Positions 10,801 through 21,420 are shown, counted from the first letter of the stretch. The stretch: DNA of 64,000 nt from Theocolax elegans (GCA_026168455.1 CM047426.1:75791986-75855985), one strand, 5' to 3'. Program-made: numbers and translations. Notes: generated by a model not told the origin, from the letters alone.

Positions 10801-11225
10801 CCTGGATATATAAGTTTAAGTTTATTCAGCATTGCTGTGTTATTTCATCTGTCATTTCTTCTGTATTTCATTATTCAGTCATTATACGTCACTTTTGTTA
10901 CTATTTATTTATTTATTCATTGTATTCATTATATATATTCTTTTTTATTTTATATTGCGGTTGATATGCGAACGCTAACTATTTTGTTATTTAAATATTT
11001 TGTTATTTATTTTTAAGTTTTCATTTATTAATCTATTAATCTATTATACATATATTTTATTTTGTTATTTTAATTCTTTACTCTGTCATGGTTTCAATTT
11101 TATATTTTTGTTATGCAATTTTATACTATTATCTAGTTTGAAAAAAGTTTTACTCTATGTATCAGTTCGCTTTAGTGCCTATGAGGTTTCTACCCCATAA
11201 TTGGCCCAATAAATACATCAATCAA
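10801..11225 (+). mobile_element. Element B: heavily truncated LINE 3' UTR
   Basis: About 420 bp of AT-rich sequence lies between two TC-rich stretches. Its end, GAGGTTTCTACCCC followed by CCCAATAAATAC and ATCAATCAATCAATC, matches the 3' terminus layout of element D (small GGGG/CCCC hairpin, AATAAA-like box, CAATC repeats, then TC array). No coding sequence remains; I infer a 5'-truncated insertion of the same group, sense on the TC strand. Confidence 0.65.
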
Positions 11226-12899
11226 TCAATCTCTCTCTCTCTATCTCTCATTCTCTCTCTCATTCTCTCACTCTCTCAACCTCTCCCTCACGCTCCCTCA
11301 CAAACCCTCATTCATATTCACTCTCTCCCTCTTACAGTCCCTCATTCTTACTCACTCTTACTCTCGCACTCCCTCACTCTCCCTCACTCTCCCTCATTCT
11401 TACTCGCTCTCACTCTCGCACTATAACACTCTCTCCCTCTCACAGTCCCTCATTCTTACTCACTGTCACTCTCGCAATCCCTCATTCTCTCTCATTCTTA
11501 CACGCTCTCACTCTCGCAATATATCACTCTCTCCCTCATTCCTTCTCTCTCTCTCTGCCTCTCCCTCCCTCTCTCTTTCTTTCTCTCTGTCTGCCTCTCC
11601 CTTCCTCTCTCTCTCTTTCTCTCTGTCTGCCTCTCCCTTCCTCTCTCTCTCATTCTCTCTCTCTCTATCTATCATTCTCTCTATCTCTCATTCTCTCTCT
11701 CTATCTCTTATTCTCTCTCTCTATCTCTCATTCTCTCTCTCTATCTCTCATTCTCTCTCTCATTCTCTCACTCTCTCCCTCACACTCCCTCACAATCCCT
11801 CATTCATATTTACTCTCTCCCTCTTACATTCCCTCATTCTTACTTACTCTTACTCTCGGACTCCCTCACTCTCCCTCATTCTTACTCGATCTTACTCTCG
11901 CGCTATATCACTCTCTCCCTCTCATAGTCCGTCATTCTTACTCACTGTCACTCTCGCACTCCCACACTCTCTCTCATTCTCTCTCACTCTCTACCTCTCA
12001 TTCTCTCTCACTCTCTACCTCTCATTCTCTCTCACTCTCTACCTCTCATTCTCTCTCACTCTCTACCTCTCATTCTATCTCACTCTCTACCTCTCATTCT
12101 CTCTCTCTCTCTCTCTAGTTCTCATTGTCTCTCACGCTCTACCTCTCATTCTCTCTCTCTCTCTAACGCTCAATCTTTCTCTCACTCTCCCTCTCTCTAT
12201 TTCTGTCTCTCTCTCTGTAACTCTTAATCTTTCTCTCACTCTCTCTCTCTATTTCTGTCTCTCTCTCATTCTGTCTCTCTATTTCTCTCTCTCTCTTTCT
12301 CTATCTCTCTTTCTCTCTTTCTCTCTTTCTCTCTTTCTCTCTCTTACTCTATCTCTCATTCTCTCTCTCTCATTCTGACTCTCTCTATCTCTTTCTCTCT
12401 CTTTCTCTCTTTCTCTTTCTCTATCTCTCTTTCTCTCTTTTTCTATCTCTCTTTTTCTCTTTCTCTCTTTCTCTCTCTTTCTCTTTCTCTATCTCTCTTT
12501 GTCTCTTTCTCTATCTCTCTTTTTCTCTTTCTCTCTTTCTCTCTCTCACTCTATCTCTCATTCTCACTCTCTCATTATCTCCCTTTCTCTATCTCTCTAT
12601 CTCTATCTCTCATTCTCTCTCTCTATCTCTCATTCTCTTTCTCTATCTCTCTATCTCTCATTCTCTCCCTCTCTCTCTCTCTCTCTATCTCCATCTCTCA
12701 TTCTCTCTCTTTCTCGCTATGTCTCATTCTCTCTCTTTCTCTCTATGTCTCATTCTCTCTCTTTCTTTCTATGTCTCATTCTCTCTCTTTATCTATATCA
12801 TTCTCTCCATCTCAATCTCTTACACATTTTCTATCTCTCTCCCTCACTCTCTCTCTGTCTCCCTAACTCTCCCTCTCTCTTCTTCACTCTCCCTCTCTT
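11226..12899 (+). repeat. Complex TC-rich repeat array
   Basis: Mixed (TC)n, TCTCATTC, CTCTCCCTCA, TTTCTCTC and related units. A 24-bp unit (ATTCTCTCTCACTCTCTACC plus TCTC) is repeated at about 11970-12090. Long open frames through this region are low-complexity Ser/Leu/His peptides and not genes. It flanks element B (3' side) and element C (5' side). Confidence 0.92.
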
Positions 12900-15428
12900 T
12901 GCGAGATTTAATTAATGAATACTCTTTTCACCTTGTTCCTTTCAATGCCACGCACCATAGAGACGGCTCTGATACCTGGCCAGATGTTATAATTACCGAT
13001 TCACATGAAAAGATTATCAAATCTAAGCAATCATCGATTCCTTTTATAAATGGTCATGATTTCGTAATTATTGATTATAAATTATCTTATATTAATATTA
13101 GCCACAACGTTTGCACTTACCGCGACTTTAAAAATTTCTCTCCTAGTATATTTGCAAACTCTATCACTTCTGACTTAGAAGGTATTCGTAGTTCATCTAT
13201 GAACTCGTGAACTGTTGATTCATACTTAGATTCTTTACGAACTGTTCTCATTAGGAACCTAGATAAATTTGCACCGTTTGTAACTCGAAAAATACGCTCG
13301 CGTCCTGCTCCATGGCTAACTATAGATCTCAAAAATAAATGTAGAGAGCGTGATCATTTGTATAAATTAGCCAAGCGCCGTAAAGACCCTATATTGTTAG
13401 CACAATACAAGATTATGCGTCGAAATTTAAAAAAAGTTTTGAAAGCTGCACAGAATTCATACTACGAACACTCATTATCTGCTATTGTTGATCAATCACA
13501 ATGTTGGCGTTTTTTACAAAAACTTGGCCTGGTTAGTGAGTCTCTCAACTCTCCTTTAAAAATGTTCTCTCCAAATGAATTATTGCATCATTTTTCTCAG
13601 GTTTCCAGTCGTCATCCCTGTTGTACATTAGAACAACTCCAACATATTTTGCATTTATTACCTGCTCATAATTACCCGCTTTTTTCTTTTCAACTAGTAA
13701 CTTCAGAACAAGTTGAGAATGCTTTATGTTCTTGCCTCTCTAAAGCTAAGAGCCGTAGTTTAGATGGATTATCTTTATGTTATTTTAAAGACATCTTCCC
13801 AACCATTGTACCATTTTTTACAAATCTCTGTAACTTGTCTATATCCACAAACTCTTACCCCACAGCGTGGAAGCAGGCCTCCATTATTCCTCTCAGCAAA
13901 ATACCTAATCCTTTATCACCTTCGGATACCAGACCAATTGCTAATCTCCCTCATTTTTCCAAAGTTTTTGATAGATTGATTACGCAGCAGTTAACGCAAC
14001 ATTTGGAAAATAATGACATCCTATCACCCTATCAATCCGGGTTTCGAACGTCATATAGTACGCAAACTGCTTTGTTAAAGGTAACTGAGGATGTTAGATT
14101 AGCAATTGAGAAGGGAATGGTAACATTCTTGATTCTCTTTGATTTTAAGAAGGCATTTGACACAGTGAATCACTTTGAATATCTTCGCATATTGAAACAA
14201 CTTAACTTTGCTAATAGTGTAATAGAATGGTTTCATTCCTACCTCAGTGGTCGTTCGCTTGCTGTCACCGATCTTAATGGAGTTCTTTCTGAGTTTGCTG
14301 AAACTTCTTCAGGTGTCCCCCAGGGCTCGATACCTGGGCCAATTATCTTTCTTATTTTTATAAATTCCATTATGAATGAGATAGTTCACTCAAAGGGGAT
14401 GTTATTTGCTGACGACTTGCAATTATATATAAGTTGCAAACCAGGTAATTGCAACACTTACCTTGAAAAATTGGTACAGGATGGTTCTAGAGTGGTGAGG
14501 TGGGCTCAGACCGTTGGCCTTGATATTAATTTTAGCAAAACCAAGGCCATCATGATTGGTTCCGTACAGCAATTATGATTTGTAAATAAAGATGCGTTAT
14601 ATCCTATAATAATAGATGGTCACAAAATTGAATTGGTTAATTCGGTGGGTAATTTGGGTATTTTAATTAATAAGAACCTCCACTGGAACTCACACATTTC
14701 TAGTATAGTTTTCAGAGTCCATGGTATATTCCATAAGTTGCGCAATAGGGGAAATTTTCTCTCCCTTTCTCTTAGAATTAAGTTGGTTACGGCACTGGTC
14801 CTGCCCCAATTTGATTACGCATGCGTTGTTTATAATGATTTACCTGACTATTTAAACATAAAACTTCAGCGCCTCTTAAATGTTTGCGACCGGTTCATTT
14901 TTCGTTTAAGGAAAGACAGTAAGCTTGAAACCTACTACAAAAAATTAAATTGGCTATCGGTAGAGAAACGACGTATGTATTTTTTAGGTCTGTTAACATA
15001 TCAGATTCTTATAACTAAGAGACCTGATTATCTTTTCTCTTTATTACCGCCGCCTAGTAGTGAAGTGCGTCACTCTGAACGAATAGTACAATCTTGTTTC
15101 CAACGCCCGCAATCTTATACAACTACGTATCGAAACTCCTATACAATCCGTGCTATGGATCTTTGGGATTCTTTACCGATCGAGTTACGCCTTAGTGTTA
15201 ACGTTAATATCTTCAAAAATATACTATTCAATCACTTACTTAATGTTAACACTGTCTAGTTGTAAGTATATATATACGCTATTATCGACCAATCCTAGCT
15301 TAGTTTAGTTTATAAGAGAGCACTGTTTTGCGACTAATATTCTCTGTTTTGTAAAATTATTGTATAAATTTTTCTATTATCTTAAGAGTGATTACAATCT
15401 AGGCATTAATAAATTCTTTTCAATCAAT
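12900..15428 (+). pseudogene. Element C: 5'-truncated CR1/L2-group LINE, ORF2 with two in-frame stops
   Basis: ORF2 enters from the TC array inside the endonuclease domain (SDTWPDVIITDS, then INGHDFVIIDYKL). One frame runs to 15259, broken only by TGA at 13208 and TGA at 14576, which may be single-base changes. The RT has SDTRPIANL, QSGFRTSYSTQTALL, LFDFKKAFDTVNH, SSGVPQGSIPGP and the catalytic FADD (about 14405). The C-terminus has FDYACVVYNDLP and LNWLSVEKRRMYFLGLL. The 3' UTR ends TTAATAAATTC then CAATCAATC and TC repeats. The sequence differs clearly from D and E, so a second family within the same group shares this repeat domain and orientation. Confidence 0.88.
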
Positions 15429-16111
15429 CTCTCACTCACACTCCCTCATTCTTCCTTACTCTCTCCCTCTCACAGTCCCTCATTATTACTCACTCTCACT
15501 CTCGCACTCCCTCTCTATCTCGTACTCTATCACTCACTCTCTCTCTCTCTCTCTCGCACTCTATCACTCACTCTCTCTCTCTCTCGCACACTATCACTCA
15601 CTCACTCTCTCTCTCATTCTCGCTCTCGCTCTCTATCCCCATTCACTCTTTCTTCTTCTCTCTCTCGTTCTCACTATCTTTCATTCACTCTCTCTTATTC
15701 TCTCTCTTTCTCTCTATCTTTCATTCTCTCTCTTTCTCTCTATCTTTCAATCTCTATCTTCATTTCATTCTCTCTCACTTATTCTCTCTCTCATTCTCTC
15801 TCTCTCTCCCTCTCTCTATCTCTCATTCTCTCTCTCTCTCCCTCTCTCTATCTCTCATTCTCTCTCTCTCTCCCTCTCTCTATCTCTCATTCTCTCTCTC
15901 TCTCCCTCTCTCTATCTCTCATTCTCTCTCTCTCTCCCTCTCTCTATCTCTCATTCTCTCTCTCTCTCCCTCTCTCTATCTCTCATTCTCTCTCCTCTCT
16001 CTCCCTCTCTATCTCTCATTCTCTCTCTCTCTCCCTCTCTCTATCTCTCATTCTCTCTCTCTCTCCCTCTCTCTATCTCTCATTCTCTCTCTCTCTCCCT
16101 CTCTCTCTTCC
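15429..16111 (+). repeat. TC-rich array with a 32-bp higher-order unit
   Basis: After irregular TC sequence, from about 15790 a 32-bp unit (CATTCTCTCTCTCTCTCC plus CTCTCTCTATCTCT) repeats about nine times up to element D. The same 32-bp unit resumes right after element D (21118 on), so D appears to have inserted into an existing array. Confidence 0.93.
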
Positions 16112-16429
16112 GGTGAGTACTAAACAGCCTCGATTTTTGCTCCGCACTATAACGCTCACATTACTCACACGTTTGCATCGAGCATTTTTCCAGTGGAATC
16201 ATTGGGACGTACACTGACAGCAGTACCTATTTTTATAAATAGTTTGTGTTTTTGCTGTCAGTTGTTCCCACGTTTTATCGCTTTTCATCTAAGGCATTTG
16301 GAGGTTACCTGCAAGTTTGCGAAAAGGCGGCCTGTCCAGCGTTACGTCTACGAGCAGGATTACCAACTTACGCACACGAGCAGAATTCGCACACCGCAAG
16401 GTCAACGGAATCGACGCTTCACTATTCTA

Positions 16430-17653
16430 ATGGCAACGTCGCGCGGCTGTTTTGTGTGTGGTGCTCGACTGACGCGTAACGATTACACGGAGGTTTGTGT
16501 ACTATGTAATAATATTACGCACACACATTGTTTTGAGGTCGCGCCGGGCTCGACAGAGCGCCGCTGTTGTGCGTTGGCTAAAGCCAAAGCACTAGTTGCG
16601 GCTCCCATTGAAGCGAGGGCGCCACCGCCTGGGTTGCCGCGACAAGCGAGCGCGACCTGCCGCACCACGCCGTCAGCCACGCCCACTCCGCCCTCCTCCG
16701 TGTCTAAACGCGTAGCCTCGCCTCCGTCGCCATCTTCGTCACAGGTTGCCAAGCAACCTCGTGGCGACACGCCTCTGCCGCCCATTCAAGCGTCGCGCGA
16801 TACCGCGCCTGAAGCCGACGCAATGGCGGGTACACCACCGTGGATGGAGAGCTTCGCGCGCAACTTGCAGGCAAGCCTCCAGCTAAATGTCGACAATTTG
16901 CGGAGCGATATAAAGTCAGTGGTCGAGAAGGTCGATCGTGTAGAGGGAAAACTGGATGAAGTTAGGGCGGATATTGTGGCTCTACATGCTCGCGTTGATC
17001 GAGTGGAGTCGGCCACGGGGGTGCGTTTAGACGGCTTGAATGATCGTTACACCGAGCTAGAGCAGAGAATCGTTGCCATGGAGGAGAACAGACCTTCCGG
17101 CTGTTGTTTGAATGCACCTTCCTGTGTGATTTCTCCCGACACCAAAGACACCTGCGAGATTTTGGCTACGGGCTTGCCATTATCGTCGTCCCTCTCCGAC
17201 ATTGACATTGTCGACAAGATACTTGGCACGATAAAGTTACCTTTAATGCTAAAGCAAGTTGTTGAGGCCAGACCTTGGCTACCGCGATCCAGACCAGCTG
17301 CTGAGGGCGAAACATCGGCTCAACCGCGCAGCCGTGGTTTGGTTTTTCGGCTATCGTCGGCCTCGTCAAGGGACTTGATTCTGGATAGAGCACATCTATT
17401 AAAGGGGCAGTCGGCGTCGAAGATCTTTGGGGATGGTGTCAACCATATGCTATTCATTCGGCCATTATGGCCCAAGCCTTTATTCGACCTTTGGCAAGCG
17501 GCAACCTTTAAATGTAAAGAGTTAGGCTACGCGAGGCCTATTGTCAATAATTTAAGTGTATTTATACGAAAGGTGAGGGATGGTCCACTCGTGCGTGTAA
17601 CTTCGGAAGCTGATTTGAATAAACTCCCTCCGCTCTCGCCTCATACCAAATGA
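16430..17653 (+). CDS. ORF1 of element D: PHD-like finger, coiled coil and nucleic-acid-binding C-terminus
   Basis: I place the start at ATG 16430 because the MA(T/S)SR start aligns with an ATG in copy E, although the frame is open from 16193. The 407-residue protein begins with a zinc-finger cluster (C7, C10, C23, C26, H31, C34, C46/C47) resembling a PHD finger. A Pro/Ala/Ser-rich linker to about residue 130 follows, then a heptad-rich coiled coil (about 150-215). A C-terminal region (about 240-400) with CEILATGLP and GLVFRLSSASSRDLIL resembles the RRM/CTD pair of LINE ORF1 proteins. PHD-bearing ORF1 is documented in CR1-like elements. Its likely job is binding element RNA in the RNP. It ends at TGA 17651, in frame with ORF2. 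Confidence 0.85.
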   Translation: MATSRGCFVCGARLTRNDYTEVCVLCNNITHTHCFEVAPGSTERRCCALAKAKALVAAPIEARAPPPGLPRQASATCRTTPSATPTPPSSVSKRVASPPSPSSSQVAKQPRGDTPLPPIQASRDTAPEADAMAGTPPWMESFARNLQASLQLNVDNLRSDIKSVVEKVDRVEGKLDEVRADIVALHARVDRVESATGVRLDGLNDRYTELEQRIVAMEENRPSGCCLNAPSCVISPDTKDTCEILATGLPLSSSLSDIDIVDKILGTIKLPLMLKQVVEARPWLPRSRPAAEGETSAQPRSRGLVFRLSSASSRDLILDRAHLLKGQSASKIFGDGVNHMLFIRPLWPKPLFDLWQAATFKCKELGYARPIVNNLSVFIRKVRDGPLVRVTSEADLNKLPPLSPHTK

Positions 17654-20600
17654 GACAGAGCAGGTCGGGTCGGGAACGTTAAATCATCTAACTCATTCAA
17701 CATTTTTCATACTAATATTAATCGCTTAAAAACTCATTTTTCATCTATCGAAGCTCTTGTTCTTCCTGAATCCCACGATGTCATAACCATCACGGAAACC
17801 TTCCTTACTGAAAGCGATTCCTCTGAAATTCTTCAATTACCAGGCTATGCTCTGTATCGGTTGGATCGTGTAGGTAAGGAGGGTGGTGGTGTGGCGGCGT
17901 ATGTTCGGAATGGGCTTACTGTGAGCATCATAGCTCACTCTGATCCTGTCTTCTCCAACGCCCCCGAATTTCTTATTTTGCGTGTATTAAACAAAACGGT
18001 GGCGTTGGCGTTGGCAGTGGTGTATCGTAGACCTTCTGCTGCTTACCCTACGGAGTTCTTTGATGTTCTTGCTGACATTCTCCCCAATTATAAACATGTT
18101 ATTATTACTGGCGATTTCAACATTGATATGTCATCATCTAATGCTGCAGCGAATATGCTGATGGGGAGTTTGTCGGCTCTAGGCCTTTTCCTTATTCCAT
18201 CAGAACCTACGCACCACGCTGTGACGTCGGCGGGATCATCTCATACCTGGTTGGATCTTTTCCTGGTTCGTGAACCAGTGCCTGACTATGTTTATAATAA
18301 ATCTGATTCTCCCTTTGCGGCGGGGCATGATGCCACTAGTATCTCCCTTATGATCAATAAGACGCCGGACCAAGTCAAGAGGTTCTGGGTTAGGGACTTG
18401 GAGAAGATCAACCTCTTTCAACTCGCCACCACCTTCACTTCATTTCTGGATCATTCACATAATTCATTACTTCAATCTTCAGCATTTTCAGATTCAACTT
18501 CATCTACCTGGCCCGACCAGCCCACACCTTTACGATCTTTTTCATCTAGTCATTTCGACCTTCTTTCATCATCGTTATCCTCCCTCTGTAGTTCCATTTC
18601 ATCAACGTTCAATATCTTAGCACCATCCAAATTAGTTACAATTAAAACAAAGCACAAGCCATGGGTTACTCTAGAAATAAAAACCATTATTAAGGCTAAG
18701 AATAATGCTTTTAAGCAATTTCGTAATTCTGGTTTGTTTTCTGACTACAATGTATATAAGCAGTTGAGGAATAGAGCTAAGAACACTATAAATTCTAGTA
18801 AATTTCGCTATTTACAAGTAAAGCTAGACAATGAAAAGGACTCTACTAAGTCCTGGAAACTACTCAAAAATATGGGTCTGGGCATGAAGTCCAATCCTTC
18901 GCCATTAAAATACTTTACAATTCATCAACTCAACAATTACTATGCTTCTATTTCAAATCATTCTCCACCACTCTCTATTCATTCATTCGCATCCATCATT
19001 TCTAATATTTGTCACTTTCCAACGTCTCCTTCATTCAGCTTTCTACCAGTATCAGCCAAAAAAGTTCAGCGGACTATTGCTAGAGCTTCTTCCAAAGCGT
19101 CGGGCATCGATGGCATATCTGTTAATATGTTAAAACTGTTGGAACCACAAATTACCCTACCATTAACGGAACTCTTTAATGGTATGCTTTCTGCCGGATG
19201 GTTCCCCGATTGCTGGAAGAAGGTCGTGCTGTTTCCGTTGGCGAAGTCGAGCAGGTTGGAGTCGTGTTCGGACACAAGACCTATTGCCAAGCTTTGTGAG
19301 ATCTCAAAGGTTTTGGAGAGATTGGTACATGACCAGCTGGTTGAGTACCTCGAATCTAATCATTTGTTAATTGACAGGCAAGCGGGCTTTCGAAAGGGCC
19401 ATAGTACTCAATCAGCTCTTCTGGGGGTGTTAGATGATGTTAGAAGAGCAATTGACTCCAGAATGATTACGATCCTAGTGCTATTTGATTTCTCCAAGGC
19501 CTTTGATACAGTCCCACACGATAAGCTCATCCGTAAGCTGGGCGATATCGGCTGTACAGATTTGGTACTTAACTGGTTTTACAGATACCTTGTAGGTCGC
19601 AAGCAGGCCGTCGTGGATGAGGTTGGCACGTTTTCTGATTGGCTGGAGGTGAATGCTGGTGTGCCTCAGGGCAGTGTTCTGGGTCCGATCTTATTTTCCA
19701 TTTTCATTAATGATTTACCTAAGGTTTTAAAGTATAGCAATCATATGTTGTTTGCCGATGATGCCCAGGTTTACCATTCGTTCTTTCCATCTGACTTCAA
19801 CGCTGGTGTTCAACGCGTATCTCACGATGCGAATGCGATCGCAAATTGGGCATTGGAAAATGGCCTCTCACTGAATGTTAAAAAGACGAAGGTAATGATC
19901 CTGGGCAGTCAGGCTTTTATTTCACGTATCAACCTGAACACTGCCCCGAGGGTTAGGCTGGGTAATGACTTGCTGGATTACGAGAATGTGGTTAAATCTC
20001 TGGGATTGCTGATCACCCCTACCCTCGATTGGTCTAAGCAGGTCATGTCAATCTCTAGGCGCGTTCACGGTGTTCTGCATTCTCTCCGCTTTTACAATAA
20101 ATCACTATCGATCAAGCTTCGCAAGAGTCTTGTTGAAACGCTTATTTTTCCCCATCTAGACTATGCGTGCGCAGTGTATAATGATGTAGATCAGACTAAA
20201 AATACCAAGCTTCAAAGATTGTTGAATGCCTGTGTCAGATTTGTATGGGGTAACATAGCGAGACGTGAGCACGTCACCCCGTTTAGACTTGGTCTAAAAT
20301 GGCTGTCGGTTGAGTCCAGGCGTTCATATCTCATCGGCTCCCTAGCATTTAATATTATTGCTCACAATTCACCCTCATATCTTGCTGATCATTTCACCTT
20401 GCTTAATACCCCCGCCCAAAATCCTCGCTCTTCCTCCCGTCATCCTCCCAAATCGCTCATGTATCTTCCTCCGCGCACAGAAGCCTTAAATAGGTCATTT
20501 ATCATCACCTCCACCCGCATTTTGAATCAGCTTCCTGTCATCAACTTTAACCCTTCATGCTTCAACGAATTCAAAACCATTCTATTCAACCATTTGTCTG

Positions 20601-20683
20601 GGCTCGACCAAACAGCCTGGTCCTTGCGGGTAGTGTCTGAGGGCTTATTGCCGAGGTCCATCCCTCACCTGGATGCTGCGTAA
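17654..20683 (+). CDS. ORF2 of element D: AP-endonuclease and reverse transcriptase, intact
   Basis: The frame is open from the codon after the ORF1 stop to TAA 20681, about 1009 codons. The AP-endonuclease comes first: FHTNINRLKTH, ITETFLTES (catalytic E), ITGDFNID (about residue 154) and AGHD. The RT follows, roughly residues 460-760, with SDTRPIAKLCEISK, QAGFRKGHSTQSALL, LFDFSKAFDTVPH, AGVPQGSVLGP and catalytic FADD at about 700-703, all intact. The C-terminal region has LDYACAVYNDV and LKWLSVESRRSYLIG. There is no RNase H. No AUG precedes the endonuclease motifs, so expression probably depends on readthrough or reinitiation at the ORF1 stop. The enzyme would nick the TC-rich target and prime reverse transcription there. 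Confidence 0.9.
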   Translation, partial: DRAGRVGNVKSSNSFNIFHTNINRLKTHFSSIEALVLPESHDVITITETFLTESDSSEILQLPGYALYRLDRVGKEGGGVAAYVRNGLTVSIIAHSDPVFSNAPEFLILRVLNKTVALALAVVYRRPSAAYPTEFFDVLADILPNYKHVIITGDFNIDMSSSNAAANMLMGSLSALGLFLIPSEPTHHAVTSAGSSHTWLDLFLVREPVPDYVYNKSDSPFAAGHDATSISLMINKTPDQVKRFWVRDLEKINLFQLATTFTSFLDHSHNSLLQSSAFSDSTSSTWPDQPTPLRSFSSSHFDLLSSSLSSLCSSISSTFNILAPSKLVTIKTKHKPWVTLEIKTIIKAKNNAFKQFRNSGLFSDYNVYKQLRNRAKNTINSSKFRYLQVKLDNEKDSTKSWKLLKNMGLGMKSNPSPLKYFTIHQLNNYYASISNHSPPLSIHSFASIISNICHFPTSPSFSFLPVSAKKVQRTIARASSKASGIDGISVNMLKLLEPQITLPLTELFNGMLSAGWFPDCWKKVVLFPLAKSSRLESCSDTRPIAKLCEISKVLERLVHDQLVEYLESNHLLIDRQAGFRKGHSTQSALLGVLDDVRRAIDSRMITILVLFDFSKAFDTVPHDKLIRKLGDIGCTDLVLNWFYRYLVGRKQAVVDEVGTFSDWLEVNAGVPQGSVLGPILFSIFINDLPKVLKYSNHMLFADDAQVYHSFFPSDFNAGVQRVSHDANAIANWALENGLSLNVKKTKVMILGSQAFISRINLNTAPRVRLGNDLLDYENVVKSLGLLITPTLDWSKQVMSISRRVHGVLHSLRFYNKSLSIKLRKSLVETLIFPHLDYACAVYNDVDQTKNTKLQRLLNACVRFVWGNIARREHVTPFRLGLKWLSVESRRSYLIGSLAFNIIAHNSPSYLADHFTLLNTPAQNPRSSSRHPPKSLMYLPPRTEALNRSFIITSTRILNQLPVINFNPSCFNEFKTILFNHLSGLDQTAWSLRVVSEGLLPRSIPHLDAA

Positions 20684-20689
20684 TTTATA

Positions 20690-20752
20690 TTTATATTCTT
20701 TTATTTTTAGTTTATATTCTTTTATTTTTAGTTTATATTCTTTTATTTTAAG
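20690..20752 (+). repeat. Three 21-bp tandem repeats in the 3' UTR of element D
   Basis: The unit TTTATATTCTTTTATTTTTA(G) is repeated at 20690, 20711 and 20732, directly after the ORF2 stop; the third copy has one change. No function can be assigned. Confidence 0.9.
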
Positions 20753-21115
20753 TTTTTTATTTTAGTAACTAACTCTAGTACAATTGCCAAATTTCAGCGA
20801 TGCTTGCGCATAAGCGATGCAGCGGCTAAGTTAATTTATTTATTTATTGTTGTGTAGTTTTAAGTTTTTATTTATTCTTTAATGAATTGTACATATGCTT
20901 TTAAAATATTTTACACTCTTTTATTATATCAAATCTAGTCACTGCTTTTGTAATTATCGCTATATATTGTTAACGTTTTTATATATGTTACAAATATTGT
21001 TATTTTATTTTATTTTATTTTATTTTCTGTATAACTTTGTACTTCATGCTGTTAGTGCTTACGGGGTATTTACCCCATATAGCCAAATAAAGAACAATCA
21101 ATCAAACAATCAATC

Positions 21116-21375
21116 TCTATCTCTCATTCTCTCTCTCTCTCCCTCTCTCTATCTCTCATTCTCTCTCTCTCTCCCTCTCTCTATCTCTCATTCTCTCTAT
21201 CTCTCATTCTCTCTATCTCTCATTCTCTCTATCTCTCATTCTCTCTATCTCTCATTCTCTCTCTATCTCTCATTCTCTCTCTCTCTCCCTCTCTCTATCT
21301 CTCATTCTCTATCTCTCTATCTGATTTCCTATCTCTTCCTCTCACTGTCTCTCTCGCTCTGACTCATTCTCTCTG
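21116..21375 (+). repeat. TC-rich array, right flank of element D
   Basis: Resumes the 32-bp unit found left of element D, then 16-bp-type TCTCTATCTCTCATTC units, then a less regular end (CTATCTCTTCCTCTCACTGT and TCTCTCTCGCTCTGACTC) that is mirrored after the strand switch at 21376-21420. Confidence 0.93.
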
Positions 21376-21420
21376 ACGCCAAGATGATTTTTGTCGGACT
21401 GTCGGACGGACGGAGAATAA
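21376..21420. other. Strand-switch junction between TC and GA arrays
   Basis: A 45-bp non-microsatellite spacer, TCTGACGCCAAGATGATTTT then GTCGG and GGACGGACGG, separates a TC array (left) from a GA array (right). The 60 bp on either side are inverted copies of each other (about 21310-21375 against 21420-21490). The same spacer sequence recurs at about 28535-28580. Confidence 0.75.

Larger units (their letters stand above)
16112..21115 (+). mobile_element. Element D: full-length CR1/L2-group non-LTR retrotransposon in a TC array
   Basis: About 5.0 kb from the 5' terminus GGTGAGTACTA, abutting TC repeats, to a 3' end of CAATC-type repeats that merge into TC repeats. It has a 5' UTR of about 320 bp, ORF1, ORF2 and a 430-bp 3' UTR with a small hairpin (GGGGTATTTACCCC, 21063-21076) and AAATAAAG at about 21085. 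Both ORFs are uninterrupted. The 5' terminus matches that of element E, defining a real element end. No classical target-site duplication can be read because both flanks are repeats. The clade is assigned from the RT motifs and 3' repeat tail; CR1 versus L2 or Daphne-like is unresolved. Confidence 0.88.

Noticed and set aside
12499..12915. Ser/Leu/Phe-rich frames over the TC array
   Set aside because: Low-complexity repeat translation only.
15360..16217. 285-codon frame through the array before element D
   Set aside because: Repeat translation that runs into the 5' UTR of element D.
16246..16479. Alternative start of ORF1 at 16193 or the overlapping frame at 16246
   Set aside because: The upstream extension is not conserved in element E, while the ATG at 16430 is.
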